Positions 1 to 12,299 of a DNA stretch of 64,000 nucleotides are shown here, piece by piece. The position numbers and the translations under genes were made by a program. Source of the stretch: Pseudeuparius sepicola (taxonomy: Eukaryota; Arthropoda; Insecta; Coleoptera; Anthribidae); the NCBI GenBank assembly GCA_963920635.1, contig OY987306.1:14216001-14280000 (forward strand), read 5' to 3'. Position 1 is the first letter of the stretch; every line of letters begins with the position of its first letter. Under the pieces are notes generated by a model. That model was not told where the DNA came from. It did no database searches and saw only the letters and a program-made list of their open reading frames with translations.

Positions 1-1988
1 TTCGGAAAGGCACACTTAAAAGGGGTTGTCCCGGTAACTCATATGCGGAGAGTGGTGTGGGTTGTTAAAGCACATGAAATGTAAATAATTAGGTAAAGCG
101 CCACCCGTTTTGTTAAAAACCCTTGAAACAGAAAGTGAAGGCCCTTGATGGCATAAATAAAACGGGAAAATTTAGTAACAATAATATTGGTATTATATTG
201 GTATACTATTATTATCACAGTTGCAGTACGTACATTATGGGATGCTCAAAGTAACTTAAATAAACAGTAAGTAAAATAATTACGTATCAGTATAGGTAAG
301 TATAGTATTAAAACTACACAAAAAAGGGGTAAACTATTGGCAAGTATTGAGAGAACCCTCGGCGCACATAAATTAAATAAGTTGATATTATAAACGTTAT
401 TATGGGTGGAAATGATATTTTAATAATTTTGACCAATCAATAATAAAAGATTGTAAAACGAGAAAAGATAAATGGAATGGACTTGCCAAGATTTAATCCC
501 TGGGGTCTTCTTTCTTTCAACCGACGGTTGTCTATTGTCAAGACGTGCCTGGTGACGTAGCGCCTCTGACGTACGTGCGCGTCGTATACTCGTGACGTTA
601 CCTTCACTGTCGCCTCGTGGTCCCAAAGGTGGAAAATTATAAGTACATCTTCGCAAAGAAGTCGAAAAGTCCCAAAATAACAGGCCTAAAAGGCAGAAAA
701 CAAAATGTACCAGAGCACTAAGAGAATTGGAGAGAACCGTAATTACTCACCGGAGGTGGTGGGTGGCCTGGTGGTTGGAGGAAAAACTTCGAAATTCGCC
801 TTTCACAAGAAAATCCCTCTGGATTCGAAACAGCCCATTGGCTAACAAAAACCGTTACTTGAAGGAGACTTTTAGGCAGAATTTCTACTAAAATCGGCAA
901 ATTTGCCTAAGTTCGATATGGTCGGGTCTAACCCCACGAACGTTACTTTTGAAAATGCCTGAAGCCCAGATCGTGAGAAGGGGGGCCCCGGAGGGGATAA
1001 ATCTCTCCAACCAATAAAGAATCGAGTACGCCAGTAAATTTTGCCTCCACATAGTGGCACAGATGATTCCACGATTCGACTGAGCAAGTTCCGGGAGACT
1101 GACGTTTGGACAGTGTCAGATGTCAGTTATACGTCAACAAACACAATCCTCGACAATAATTATTGTTAAATACTAATACACCAGCAGTTTACTGAAAAAT
1201 CACACGTCGTACAAGAAAACGCCACACGCTTAAAATTAGGTAAGTGGTCTATCCTGAATAATTGCAATTTAAAATAATAACATCATTGTTTATTTTTCCT
1301 TAGGCTAATACATCGAAGGGGCCCAAGCGATACGCAAAGAAAACATCGAGAAGTTTGGTAGGAGGTCTCCGCCTGTTCATTACGCAACACTAAGTTTACT
1401 GGGCTAAGGGACGGAGCATCGCAAGTACGTTACCTCGCAATTATGTCACAACGAGATAAGTTGTTATGGAGCAACGGTAAAGTATTGTTCAGGGCGGTAG
1501 CAAAGGTAGCTAATCAGAAAAGGGCGTAAAGAATCCGTACGGACAGTAAAAAGTAAGGTAGGTGAAACCAAAACATAGCGTAAATTAATCATTTTTATTT
1601 TTCAGATATCATCAACTTGTTTTTCGTTCCGGCGTATGTTCGGCTGCCTAACCACTCGGTTCAAGCCGTACCTTTACTAGCACCGGCAAGGGAGATTGAG
1701 ACAATGCATTATAATATTTTGTTAAGTAGAATACGGAAATAATTCATAGTTTAAAGGCGTGAATTTGCTATGATCTAAAAGTAGTACATTTCCAAATTTT
1801 ATAAGTATGTTTATTCAGATATTTTATTAAAATATTATTATAGAATGTTGGAGCTTAAATAAATTGTAACAAGGTATTTTAGAAATTTTAAAATTAAGGT
1901 CAATGCGTCGTTCTTTTTGATTGATTAGAAAAGTGATCAATAACAAAGTCAAAATTCAAAACCGTGAATTTCGCGTATAAATTCCTTC
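1..1988. other. No gene recognised; possible spliced non-coding exons
   Basis: Nothing coding could be supported here. The sequence is AT-rich except for a GC-richer patch around 480-1090, whose short open frames show no recognisable motif. On the plus strand there are two well-formed splice-like pairs: donor GTAAGT at 1240 with a pyrimidine-rich acceptor ending at 1303, and donor GTAAGG at 1553 with acceptor TTTTTCAG ending at 1605. The putative exon 1304-1552 is open for only about 29 codons in its best frame, so this could be a non-coding transcript, a 5' UTR, or chance. Confidence 0.3.
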
Positions 1989-3412
1989 TCAATGCTTAGC
2001 CGACAATCTGTCCTGCTCCATTGTATTTCGTACGAATGTTTTTATTCTTTTGAGTGTCGAGAAACACCGTTCACTTTCTACCGTGGTCATAGGCAATGTA
2101 CATAAAATGTTTAAAACTTGGGTGCATTCAGAAAGAGTTTCTTCCAAGTTAAAATTTATAATTAATTGAAGAAGTGGAGCTGCACCACTACATTCACGAA
2201 AATCTTCTCGAGCATATTATATTACTGTTAATTCAGTTGCAAGTTTCGGCATATTTATACAGTGTGGATACAAATTGTGGAATATTCCTTTATTTCTTAA
2301 AATATTCTCATATCAAAAACATGTTTTAATAAATTATTTTTATTATGTATTATACGGGAAATAATTACCGCTAACACTTTTATTAAAACATGTTTTTGAT
2401 ATGAGGAATATTTTAAGAAATAATAAGCAATATTCCATAATTTGTATCCACACTGTATATGGATAGGAATTATTTACCAATTTTAGGCAATCATCCGGAA
2501 ATTTTGTACTGCATTTTTGAAAATTTTCACTGTGAAATAAGTTTTCAATAACAAGGTGATCGCTAAATTTAAATCTAGATTCAAGTTGGCTCAAAATAAT
2601 ATCAAATAGACATCCAATGATATCCTTTTTCTATCCTTTTTATTCACATATCTTTTTGTGTTCACTTGCTCAACAGTTTCAGGTTCTTGTAAATTTTGCT
2701 GAAATACGTCATCTGATATTTGCTTTCTTGTGTTTGCAATAAATAATTTGTAATTGGAAATATAATTTTTTTTAGTAATAATGTCTATATTACGTTGTTG
2801 AAGCTGTTTAGATAGAATCTCGCACTGAGGCATAATTAAGTGAAATATTTTCAGCCAATATAAAAAATTATCGCCTTTCAAATAATTTATTAAGCCTGTA
2901 GCTTGATTTAATGTACTGCGATCGTCTTCACATTAGATTATGGTTTCTAAGCAAGCCATAAGTTCTTCTCAATGTTTATATATATGGTATTCACGAAACG
3001 GGCATTGAAACACCACCTAGTAGGCGCTGCTCTTGGTACTCTTGATTTAATGATTTCGTCTTAATACTTGTGTTCTTTTAGGAGATCGACTAAAAAATGA
3101 CGAAAAACCAAGCAAATTAGCAAAAAAACTTTTCTATGCTTATCTTGACTAGCCTTTTGCAATATGAAATTAAGTTGATGTGCGTAGCAGTGAATAAAAT
3201 TTGCATTTGGATATTTATTCCATATTTTGACTTGAACTCGACCCACAGTGCCACTTATAATAACTGAAGCCCCATCATAACTTTGGGCGATTAATTTTTC
3301 AGGAGTCTTATCGCCGCCCAAAATTTCGAGTTGTTCGAGAATTATGTCTGTTATATCTTGAGCTGATCTACCAAGCAGTCTTACAAATTTCCAAAATATT
3401 TCATGAATATTT
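1989..3412 (-). pseudogene. hAT-type transposase (ZMYM1/TTF-type-like), broken
   Basis: Remnant of a hAT-superfamily transposase of the group often annotated as zinc finger MYM-type protein 1-like. Reading the minus strand from about 3410, the catalytic-domain block has an AQSYDGAS motif and then FIHCYAHQLN (3321-3061). A helical middle segment follows at 2881-2591. The C-terminal dimerisation block is at about 2105-1989, with LPMTTVESERCFSTLKR and a stop at 1991-1989. The pieces are in different frames, and an inverted duplication (2257-2459) interrupts the coding region just before the dimerisation block. The N-terminal part, including any BED/TTF zinc finger, is missing where a foldback element begins at 3413. 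These blocks are diagnostic of hAT; the exact subfamily is inferred. Confidence 0.8.
2257..2459. repeat. Inverted duplication (hairpin) inside the hAT pseudogene
   Basis: Arms at about 2257-2331 and 2380-2459 are inverted copies, separated by a loop of about 48 bp. The left arm, read on the minus strand, continues the hAT reading frame towards the dimerisation block. The right arm is therefore the added, reversed copy. The arms differ by small indels. Confidence 0.75.
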
Positions 3413-4294
3413 CGGAAGTAAACTGATTTAGATACGTCGGAAGTGCATTTTTCTCAAGAATCGTTGCAATAACGAGCGTGTATGCCCTCCCTTTTCGGTG
3501 ATGGGCGCTGCGGTATGAAAAAAGAAGTGGTAATTATTTCCAGTGGTGTAACCCACCCCCGATTTTCTTGAAATTTTGGCTACCCTTCATTTTCGTCCGA
3601 CATTCGGCGCGCGCCAAATGATTAAGCCCAATTTATAAACTTTGACGTTTGACGTTTCCGTTTGACGTTTGAAAGTTGGACATCGAACAAAAATCAAATT
3701 CTGTTGCCGTTTGCCGTTCCATCAGGGATAATCAACATTTATCTTTTTCCGTTTGCCATTGCCTCTCCGGCCAATGAAGTGCCTTCTTAAGGGTCACGTG
3801 GGAGATCACATGGTTTCTCAGTTTATCAGCTGATCATCTGTATTGTGTAATATTTTTAATATTAATTATCCAAAATAACGATACATCGTAGTAAACAAAA
3901 TGTATTTGAGTTACTAAATCAGAATATTGAAATCGAACGACTTCGCTTCCATGACAATTATTGTTTTTCTATGCTTTATTTTTCTAGCTTTGCGATAACA
4001 CAGGCGTACAGAAAACTCTAAACGGAACGAAAAAGTTCATAAACGACTTGGAAATAGCAGCTGCGTCAACGTCAAACGGAAACTTAAAAGTTTATAAATC
4101 CGGCTTTTTTACAGCGCCGAACGTCGGGCGAAAATAGGGGGTACCGGGTACCAAAATTTCAAGAAAATCAGGGATGGGTTACACCATTGGAATTAAATAC
4201 CACTTATTTTTTTATACTGCAGCGCACATCACCGAAAAAGGAGGGCATGCTTGCAAAAATGCACTACGGCGTATCTAAAATCAGTTTACTTCGG
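3413..4294. mobile_element. Foldback/MITE-like element with long terminal inverted repeats
   Basis: The two ends are inverted copies of each other for about 280 bp (roughly 3413-3700 and 4030-4294). Both start from a CGGAAGTAAACTGAT-like end and both include the stretches TTTTCGGTGATG and GATTTTCTTGAAATTTTGG. The centre is AT-rich with no coding potential. The element cuts off the 5' part of the hAT pseudogene. I could not settle a target-site duplication, so the superfamily is open. Confidence 0.7.
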
Positions 4295-4911
4295 ACGTGT
4301 ATGGAGCTAAAAGTACGTCCAAAGAAGTCACGTGACTCAACTCGCCAATGAGAGCGCAAGACATATACCGACTTTCATATACATCGGACGTATAAATAGC
4401 CACTTCTAATATTTAACGTCACGTGTTCCGCGTTGGCGTACCGCACCGTACACCGGGTGGGACAAAAGCCAGAAGGGCCTAGTTTCAACACGTGACCTCA
4501 TAGAACTAAGGTTAAATAAAATACAAGATCTCAAAAACATATAAATAGACAGATAAATGTTGCAACGGCTAATTCGATGTTGACTTTCACTGGAGAGGGT
4601 CTAGTAAACACCATAATCTATAAGCTACCAATAGAATTACATTTGCCCGGATACCAATTTATATTTACCCTGTATATTTTCTACTAGTTATATTCAGATT
4701 GTCGTAAGCTTTACAAAAATATATAACACTATGTAGTTATTATCTATATTAGGCTCTAAAAATAACCGAAATACCCCGCATTTACAACCAAACCTGTATA
4801 GCTCGCAAGGTACTAAGAAGAAAAAACATAAAACGACAACGGTTTTCTTCTATAGATCTGGGAAGAAAGAATCAGCAGCAAGAATTTTCTGGCTATTGAG
4901 AACCTTGGGCG
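4295..4911. other. No gene; one fragment of a dispersed tandem repeat
   Basis: Positions 4437-4560 match the unit found again around the palindrome (a GGGTGGGACAAAA motif followed by CACGTGACCTCATAG). The rest is AT-rich with no recognisable feature beyond a CCCTGTATA motif near 4672. Confidence 0.45.
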
Positions 4912-5640
4912 ATGGTACGGGACAACAGAAAGATAGAGTATGTAGGTAGTATGGCTCCCCCTCGGGGGCAGAAGCCACATATTCGGGAAGATGGTGGAGG
5001 CAGCATTGCACGATTCCAGTGTAAGTTCCAGATACACGTGCATCGGGACCAAGGATCGCCAGATAACAATGAAACATTTAAACGAAGATCGCGCAGAGCA
5101 GTAATAATGGAGATGCAGGGGAAATCTTATGACGAAACACTGAGAACCCTGAAAACACATATGAAGGATCAGACGATCCTGGAGACTTCAAGTACTGTAA
5201 AGCAAAGGGTGATCTCCTAATTGGGACGAAGGAATGTGCCAGTACGGCCCTTAGAAACAAGATAAATGAGCTCTTCGAGGGCAGAAAAGTCATGACCTTA
5301 AAGGCCGAAAAGAGTAAAACTCTGTTTAATAGAGAAATAGATGAGACTGCAAACGCAGAGGAGGTGAGGGAAGCCCTCAAGAAGGGGAGATCGGAAGTAA
5401 CTGGAAACATAAAAACAAGTTCACTGAGTGTCCCTGGCGGCAACCAAGTTGCCAAGTTGTCAAGCTAGGACTATCCAGTTGCCCGATTAAGGAGCGACTT
5501 GAAGTCGAGCGATGCTATAGGAGTTGGGGGTACTGTCATAGAGCTATGGCGTGCCAGGCCAAGGATAGATCCCTAAGTTGTAATAATTGCGGCAGCGCAG
5601 GGCACAAAAAGGGAGTGTACGAAGGCTCTTTCAGTCCAGG
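4912..5640 (+). pseudogene. R1-like LINE ORF1 (gag-like, CCHC knuckles), broken
   Basis: Degenerate ORF1 of an R1/LOA-type non-LTR retrotransposon. The first open segment (4912-5220) contains RRSRRAVIMEMQGKSYDETL, like the start of the conserved ORF1 core. After a frameshift the core continues with REIDETANAEEVREALKKG at about 5330-5390. Near 5500-5620 a zinc-knuckle region reads CYRSWGYCHRAMAC followed by CNNCGSAGHKKG, with some zinc ligands altered. In intact elements this protein binds RNA in the retrotransposition complex. At least two frameshifts are needed to follow it. The next recognisable LINE protein is the extreme C-terminus of ORF2 at 5770, so most of ORF2 is missing. Confidence 0.7.
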
Positions 5641-5649
5641 TTGGTGATC

Positions 5650-6010
5650 CCTCTGCGATAGGCAGGAACAGGACATCTTCGGAGATGCTCTGATAGTGTT
5701 GGCTGGGGACATGGCGGAGCTCGTGAGAAAGGGAAAGCTATCACTCCGTTAGGGACAGGGAGATAGCTTTTGATATGGGCGGTCACATAGTTAAGACCGT
5801 TCCGGCTGCGGAATACTTGAGAGTTAGGTAGATCGAGGTAGGAGGTTCACTAGGCACGTGAAAAGAGTATGTGAGAAGGCCAAGAGAAATGCAAATACAC
5901 AAAGAATGATGGCACTGAGGATGTGTATGGGCTACCGGGCCGTATCTACGGATGTGGTACTGGTTCTGGTCGGCCTTGTGCCAATACACCTAATGGTGGA
6001 AGAAGGAAGT
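5650..6010 (+). pseudogene. R1-like LINE ORF2, C-terminal remnant only
   Basis: Translated fragments match the segment downstream of the RT domain in R1-type ORF2. Positions 5760-5830 give EIAFDMGGHIVKTVPAAEYL, like the K-T-K-YLGV region, and 5885-6010 give MCMGYRAVSTDVVLVL followed by PIHLMVEE. In R1 elements this precedes the terminal zinc finger. Endonuclease and RT catalytic blocks are absent, so the remnant has a large internal deletion relative to its ORF1. Frames are broken. Confidence 0.65.
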
Positions 6011-6125
6011 CGGGAGTAGGTAATTGGGGGTGTTGGGACCACCCGCTCCACTTTCTTCTTAGACCCCGCCCTTTTCCCCCTCCACGAATTGCTTCTACAT
6101 CTCGAGGAATTGGTCCAGCATCAAC

Positions 6126-6206
6126 AGCATCCCTCTAACTTCGTGGCGCGAAATTCTGAAAATAAAAAATCTACGCTCTAACCAACTGAGCCATCGACGC
6201 ATTTGC
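6126..6206 (-). other. tRNA-like sequence (SINE head or tRNA pseudogene)
   Basis: On the minus strand there is a good Pol III A box and D arm (ATGGCTCAGTTGGTTAGAGC). About 35 nt further on is a weak B-box-like TTTCGCGCC. The T arm does not fold convincingly and the acceptor stem does not close, so this is not a working tRNA. A tRNA-derived SINE head is the likeliest reading. Confidence 0.4.
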
Positions 6207-6229
6207 AATTAGAATTAGGAATATAGAAA

Positions 6230-6568
6230 ATACAGGGTGACTCAAAAGCAACTGACAAAAATGTAATCATACAGTTTGTGACAAAATACCAAAGCCAAAA
6301 GCCCAAATTTCATTACGTGACCTTGAAGAACTAAGAATACCGGGTGTCTCAAAATTCATATAGGTATAGAGTGGGACAAAAAGCAATTAATGTACAGGGT
6401 GAACAACAAAAAATTCATATACAGGGTGTGACACAAATCCAAAGCCAAAATTCATAATTTCATCATGTTACCTCGTAGAACTAAGAATACCGGATGTCTC
6501 AAAATTCATATAGGAACATAGTGGGACATAAAGCAATTCATGTACAGAGTGGGACAAAAAAACTCTGC
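6230..6568. repeat. Degenerate tandem repeat (TACAGGGTG / CACGTGACCT family), left part
   Basis: About two units of roughly 190 bp. Each has a TACAGGGTG-like start, CCAAAGCCAAAA, a GTGACCT block, AAGAATACCGG and TCTCAAAATTCATATAGG. The array is interrupted at 6574/6575 by the giant palindrome and resumes in the same orientation at 23666. Confidence 0.65.
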
Positions 6569-6574
6569 TAGAGG
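6569..6574. repeat. Target-site duplication TAGAGG (left)
   Basis: TAGAGG lies directly against the left end (AGTAGATAGG) of the palindromic element, and the same six bases directly follow its right end at 23660. Confidence 0.75.
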
Positions 6575-9500
6575 AGTAGATAGGCTATAAGAGCACGAGC
6601 GCAATTTCCCCATGTATTTCTTATGGGGGCAAAATCCTGCACTTTTTTTACCAAACTTACCCCCTCCACTCCCACGCCACGCCCCCCCGCCAAGCCCCCG
6701 GCCAATCAGAACGCGCCGACTAGGGTTTGAACCCTGCGCTAGCCCGAGGGTTGCCGTGCCGAAGATCCCCCAGAGGTTGACCCCAGCGCGAGGTCATTGT
6801 CAAACCGTCCGCCCGCGGCGGCGGTTCGAGCCGCCCGATTTCCAGCCGCTACCTTCGGCCGGAAGCAGACCGCGGACATGTCTCGACATGAAGGGAGACT
6901 CTCACCGACGGCCCCCCTGAATGTGGATTCCGAAATCTCGCGCCTTAGCAAATTGAAGTTTATGCAAGACATGACGTCACACCCCCTTTGACCTACTGTC
7001 GACTCACCGCGGCCGACAGGATTCTGCCGACTCCACTCATATTTTACCAGAAATAATAGAAAAATCGGCGGCACATTCTAAGTGGTGTCTGCGTTCAGTC
7101 TTAGCATGTTTTGATACACTGACCTATTGATACAGTAACCTACCAAATAATTTCTAGATACTAACATTGCAAATCTACAAATAAAATATGTCGGAGCAAA
7201 CGTTATTATTCGCTTGAAAACATTGCAGCGGGCAGCTGTCCTGATTGAATTTAGTTTCGAAAAAACAACATACCTACATCCCAAAAAAAATTCAACCTAC
7301 TTTGCCCTGGAATAAATTTTTAACGACTAAAGTATCCAAAATACTTCAAAACACCCCTTCAAAAATACATTGTGAAATTTTGATTGTATAAAATACTAGA
7401 CTGTACACTTTTGAAAATAAAAACTAGGTGCCAAACCATCTATTGTTTACAAAATAACGCCCATGCTACTACAGCCGTTAATAGATTACTAATAAAAAAT
7501 ATAGCAGACAACGCAGTTTATTTAACGTTCAGTGCCTATAAAAAACGGCCATAAAAAAATCCGAGAAATTTCTGAATATTAACCAGGTGTTTGTTGTTGC
7601 CTTAAGGCAAAAACATACGTCTGAAAAGTTGAACCTATTTTGTGGTAGAATTTGGAATCTGATGATAAGTAAAAAAACATTATGCAATAAAATACAAAAG
7701 TAGTATCAAAGCATGTGTATCCGAAACGGCTTGAACCGCCGACGCTCGAGATCTGCTGGCGCAGCTTCCAGTACAATGGGCTCATTTTCAGTCGAAACAC
7801 GCAAATATCTCCAAAAAAACCCTGAGAAAATGGCCATCACAAACAAAATCTTAATTTTGTTTTCACCCAGCAAGAATATTATCGAAGGGATATGTGCCAG
7901 GAATATGGAATTATATTAAAAGTTCAGCCTACTTTGCCCTGAAGAATCGTATATTTTTAACTACTAATGTATTGATGTTATTCTAAACATATTTCGAAAA
8001 TGTTTAATATCGATAAATCACGAATTTTTGATAATATAAGATGTAAACTATAGACTGAAAAATTGTTGCTTAAACAACATTGAAACTACACTCACTACAC
8101 TGATAAAAATATGCATCCATGGTTGAAACTACACTTCAGACAGATATCTCCCAAAAAGTTCAACCTACTTTGCCCTGAAAAAATCGAACAACAGAGGTAC
8201 CTATTCATCGCTCACAAAATCAATACCAACGCCGAGGAAACTACACTTACAAATGTTTAAAAAATGTCCACCGTGATCGCTCGACAAAAAATCGTGCAAA
8301 GTGGCTACGGCAAAAGGCTTGACCTTTGTCCTTAGGGACACGTGTGACCCGGTTGAAGTATAATCTAAAAAAAAAACTGTAAATCATACCTACAGTAGAA
8401 TCTGCTAAAGTAAAATCCAGGTGTCAAAAAATCAATTAGATACAAGTCCGACAGTAAATCCTTCTTGTATTATTATTAAATACGTTGACGTCACAGAATA
8501 CCCGTCGGTGGCACCGATAGCGTGTCCGGCCAAAAATGCATTCTGCTAGGCGTGAAAATGTATTATACTATCGACAGGAGTCTACGCAAAATACCTAATT
8601 GTTCAATATCCGTATTCAGCAAATAAAAAAAGTTATAGATACCCCTCACTTGATGAAAAAGTATACAGAACTACACTGATAAAAAATGTGGAATTTTAGC
8701 TCTTGTAATAGCTCGATGACGATTGAAACTACACTAATAAAAATGTTTAAAAAATGTCCATCCCACGTGATCGCTCGACAAAAACAAAACGTGCAAAGTG
8801 GCTACTGCTCGAGGTTTGACCTTTGTCCTTAGGGACACGTGTGACCCAGTTGAAGTAGAATCTAAAAAACCCCTGCAAATTATACTTCCATAGCATAGAA
8901 TCTAAAATCCCCGGTACAGTGCGGATGAAAATTTCAAACCAGGCATGATCAACATGGATACACGTTCAAAGTAAAAAAAACTTGTCGGTCAACTGTTCAA
9001 CCCCGACATTTTCTTGATTTCTAGGAATAAAAAGAAATACTGCGATTGTAAGTCCAAAGCTATTTACGCTATGAAATTCGTTTAAAATGTGAATGATAAT
9101 TTGCCGCATTAAAACCAGGCGTGAAAATTCAACATACGTCCCTAAGAAGTTCAACCAATTTTACCCTGGAAATAGAACATTTTTTAATGACTAAAATATC
9201 GAACATATTTTAAACACCCTTCGAAATATAGTATAAATCATGTTTTTTTTTTATAATTTCGAAAGCTAAACTGAAAATTGTTGCTAGAGGTTCTATTAAA
9301 GTAAAAACCGGGGTGCCAAAAAATCAACTATTATTAGAAAATACGCCGATGTCATAATATAGCCGTCGATGACACCGTTAGGGGTCCGGTCAAAAATGCG
9401 TTCTGCTTAATAAGGCGTAAAAAAATCCATGACGGGGCTTAGATGAATAAATAATGTTTGATGTATGTAAAAAGTCTAGACTAAATTTTCGTATAGCCCG

Positions 9501-11159
9501 CGTGATCGCTCGAGGTCCTCTGGACTAGAAAATATCATATCGGCTCAATCTCCAAACATTTTTATTTTAAATTATACGTTTTCATTGATGATAGGTATAG
9601 CAAGAAAATTGCACTCGACTCGATATGAGAGACATTAATCTAACTTTCACTAAACTGCACGTACTACTTAGAGGGTTGTACGCCGTTTTAATAAAAGCAA
9701 CAGACTTGCTTAAAATTCATGGCTAAACTTTAACATAATGTCATACAAACATGCGGCACGCAAAATATTTAATAAATAACAGATATATGAGCTCAAACAT
9801 GTTGATCAAAAATATATTAATTTCTGGCGATTTAGTTTACCAGTTATCATTTTAAAACAAAATCTGGTCCCAATATTCAGTGAAAATAAGAATTAAAAAC
9901 TTTGAACGTTATAAACCACCACTAAATAGCGAGTCGGAAATGAGTAAAAATTGTATATAAATATATTATTTTGATATAAATTATGGCCGAAACTGAATTT
10001 ATTGGGGTGAAGATGCAAGGGAATATTTTTTAGCTAGGAAAAAGTAATGCAATTATCAGAGGGACTGGTTGCAGAACCCGTTGTCAGTTTTGCAAGGATT
10101 TTTGATACAAATATAATTGCTAACGTTTAATTTGTTTACCCCATTTACGAAAATGATAACAAAATTGGATCAGCCAAGATGTTTTTTCGAAGTATAGTTT
10201 AAACACAGGGTGCCACAACCGGTTTTACGATATAGGTTTTAAAATGCGACGCAAATACATAAAAAAATACCCTAGAGATAAGAAAACAAAATACAACTCA
10301 CCGAAAGATTCTTGATGATGTATAAAAAGAAATCAGGTTACATCTAATGCCCCAGACAGTCAAATAAATATCCCGAGCTATCAGATCTAACCAAACATCA
10401 TTTTTCCAAGGGCACAGTCATTTTCACAGGAAAAAAACAACCAGTAACCGTTCAAATTCCATAGAGAGGTACTGCCGTATTCCAAAATTTCACTGAACTA
10501 CGCGTATTTATTATACTGTAGTAGGTACTGATACACTTCCATCTTTCCAAAGAAAAAACCACAAAACTCAGACTTTTCATATATTATTACAATGCCTCGA
10601 CAATCTTTATCTGTGGCCACGACCGAGAACATACTGAACCAAGTGCATTTGTGCGACCCATAGGACGTGAAATGTGCCGAGTTGGTTTTATTAAACAATG
10701 AAACTTATACGCATATAAATGAGAAATATGCTAGAGATGTGAAACCTAATTATGTTGCAAGTTTGAGGGTCAAAAAAATATTGTCTTTAATTTTTTAAGG
10801 TGTGAAACACATCTAACAGCCATCACTTTGTGATGTTATCCTGGAAACGAAAAGTTTTCATTTTTTCAAAAAAAAAGTTGTAGTATATTCACAGCAAGAT
10901 TCGTACGAAACATTTTGACATTTCTTATTACAACTCTTCACCGCCTAAAAATACAAAACGCTATTTCAATCCTTTGCACCCCCTTCCCTCCTCAACAAAC
11001 TTATTATGATCAACTAAATATTTGTCCGTGTAGCGATTAAAAGCAATTCTTTTGTAGAAGTTCCAAAATTTATCGTGGGAAACACATCAATTTTAGATGG
11101 TTGAGATAACATAGGAAACGCTTTCCGTTAGAACAGAATCTGATGAAAGAAAAATTCCA

Positions 11160-11900
11160 TCTGGGGTCAAGCTAGGGGGTAACTACATAACCAAAATAAA
11201 AAAACTGAACGTCATAAAATTAAAAAAAATCATATTTCCAACGGATTTTTGTCCTCTGAAAATTGTTCTTGTGTAACTTCAGTTTCACTGGGTCAAGCTA
11301 GGTGGTAACTACATAACCGAAATAAAAAAAATACTGAACGTTTTAAAATTTAAAAAATAAATATTTTTAACGGATTTTTGTCCTCTGAAAATTGTTCTTA
11401 TGTAAATTCAGTTTCACTGGGTCAAGCTAGGTGGTAACTACATAACCGAAATAAAAAAACTGAACGTCATAAAATTAAAAAAAATCATATTTCCAACGGA
11501 TTTTTGTCCTCTGAAAATTGTTCTTGTGTAACTTCAGTTTCACTGGGTCAAGCTAGGGGGTAACTACATAACCAAAATAAAAAACTGAACGTTCTAAAAT
11601 TTAAAAAATATATATTTTCAACGGATTTTTGTCCTCTGAAAATTGTTCTTATGTAAATTCAGTTTCACTGGGTCAAGCTAGGTGGTAACTACATAACCGA
11701 AATAAAAAATACTGAACGTTAGAAAATAAAAAAAAAACATATTTTCAACGGATTTTTGTGCTTTGAAAATTGTTCTTGTGTAAATTCAGTTTCACTGGGT
11801 CAAGCTAGGTGGTAACTACATAACCGAAATAAAAATACTGAACGTTATAAGATTAAAAAAATCATATTTTCAACGGATTTTTGTCCTCTGAAAATTGCTA
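11160..11900 (+). repeat. Tandem array, ~126-bp unit, ~6 copies (left arm)
   Basis: CTGGGTCAAGCTAGG recurs at about 11288, 11418, 11543, 11669 and 11794, a spacing of 125-130 bp. Each unit carries GTAACTACATAACC, GAACGTT and CGGATTTTTGTCCTCTG blocks. Confidence 0.85.
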
Positions 11901-12299
11901 GAAAAATCAATCAATCCCAATTTACAAGTTTAGGAATAAAAAGAATACCTGTTGGTTTTTAATTTTGATAAAAAATTTAATTGAATGGAAACCAGTTATC
12001 TTTTAGAAACAATTTCACATTAATTTTATAGAGAATATACACTTTCTTAGGATATCACGATACAGACATTTTGGAAATATAGAAGGCAAGAAAGTAATGA
12101 TGCAGCTGTCATTTTGTGTCACTATATTCATACTGGTTAGACGGGAAATTTGATTTTGGTCATTTAGAAAAGTTGCTCAGTAGGCAATCGAACATTTTTT
12201 TAAACGATTAAACTATCGACAATATTTTAAACTCAAAACTCTTCGAAAATACTGTGATAAATCGAGAAATTTTCTGAAAAGTTCCTAGCCTAATTTTAC

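Noticed and set aside
420..1087. Three minus-strand frames of 60-78 codons with a GC-rich patch
   Set aside because: They overlap in different frames and show no motif. A donor-like GGTGAGTAAT lies in one of them but no matching exon could be found.
6126..6206. A working tRNA gene
   Set aside because: The A box is good, but the T arm and acceptor stem do not pair.
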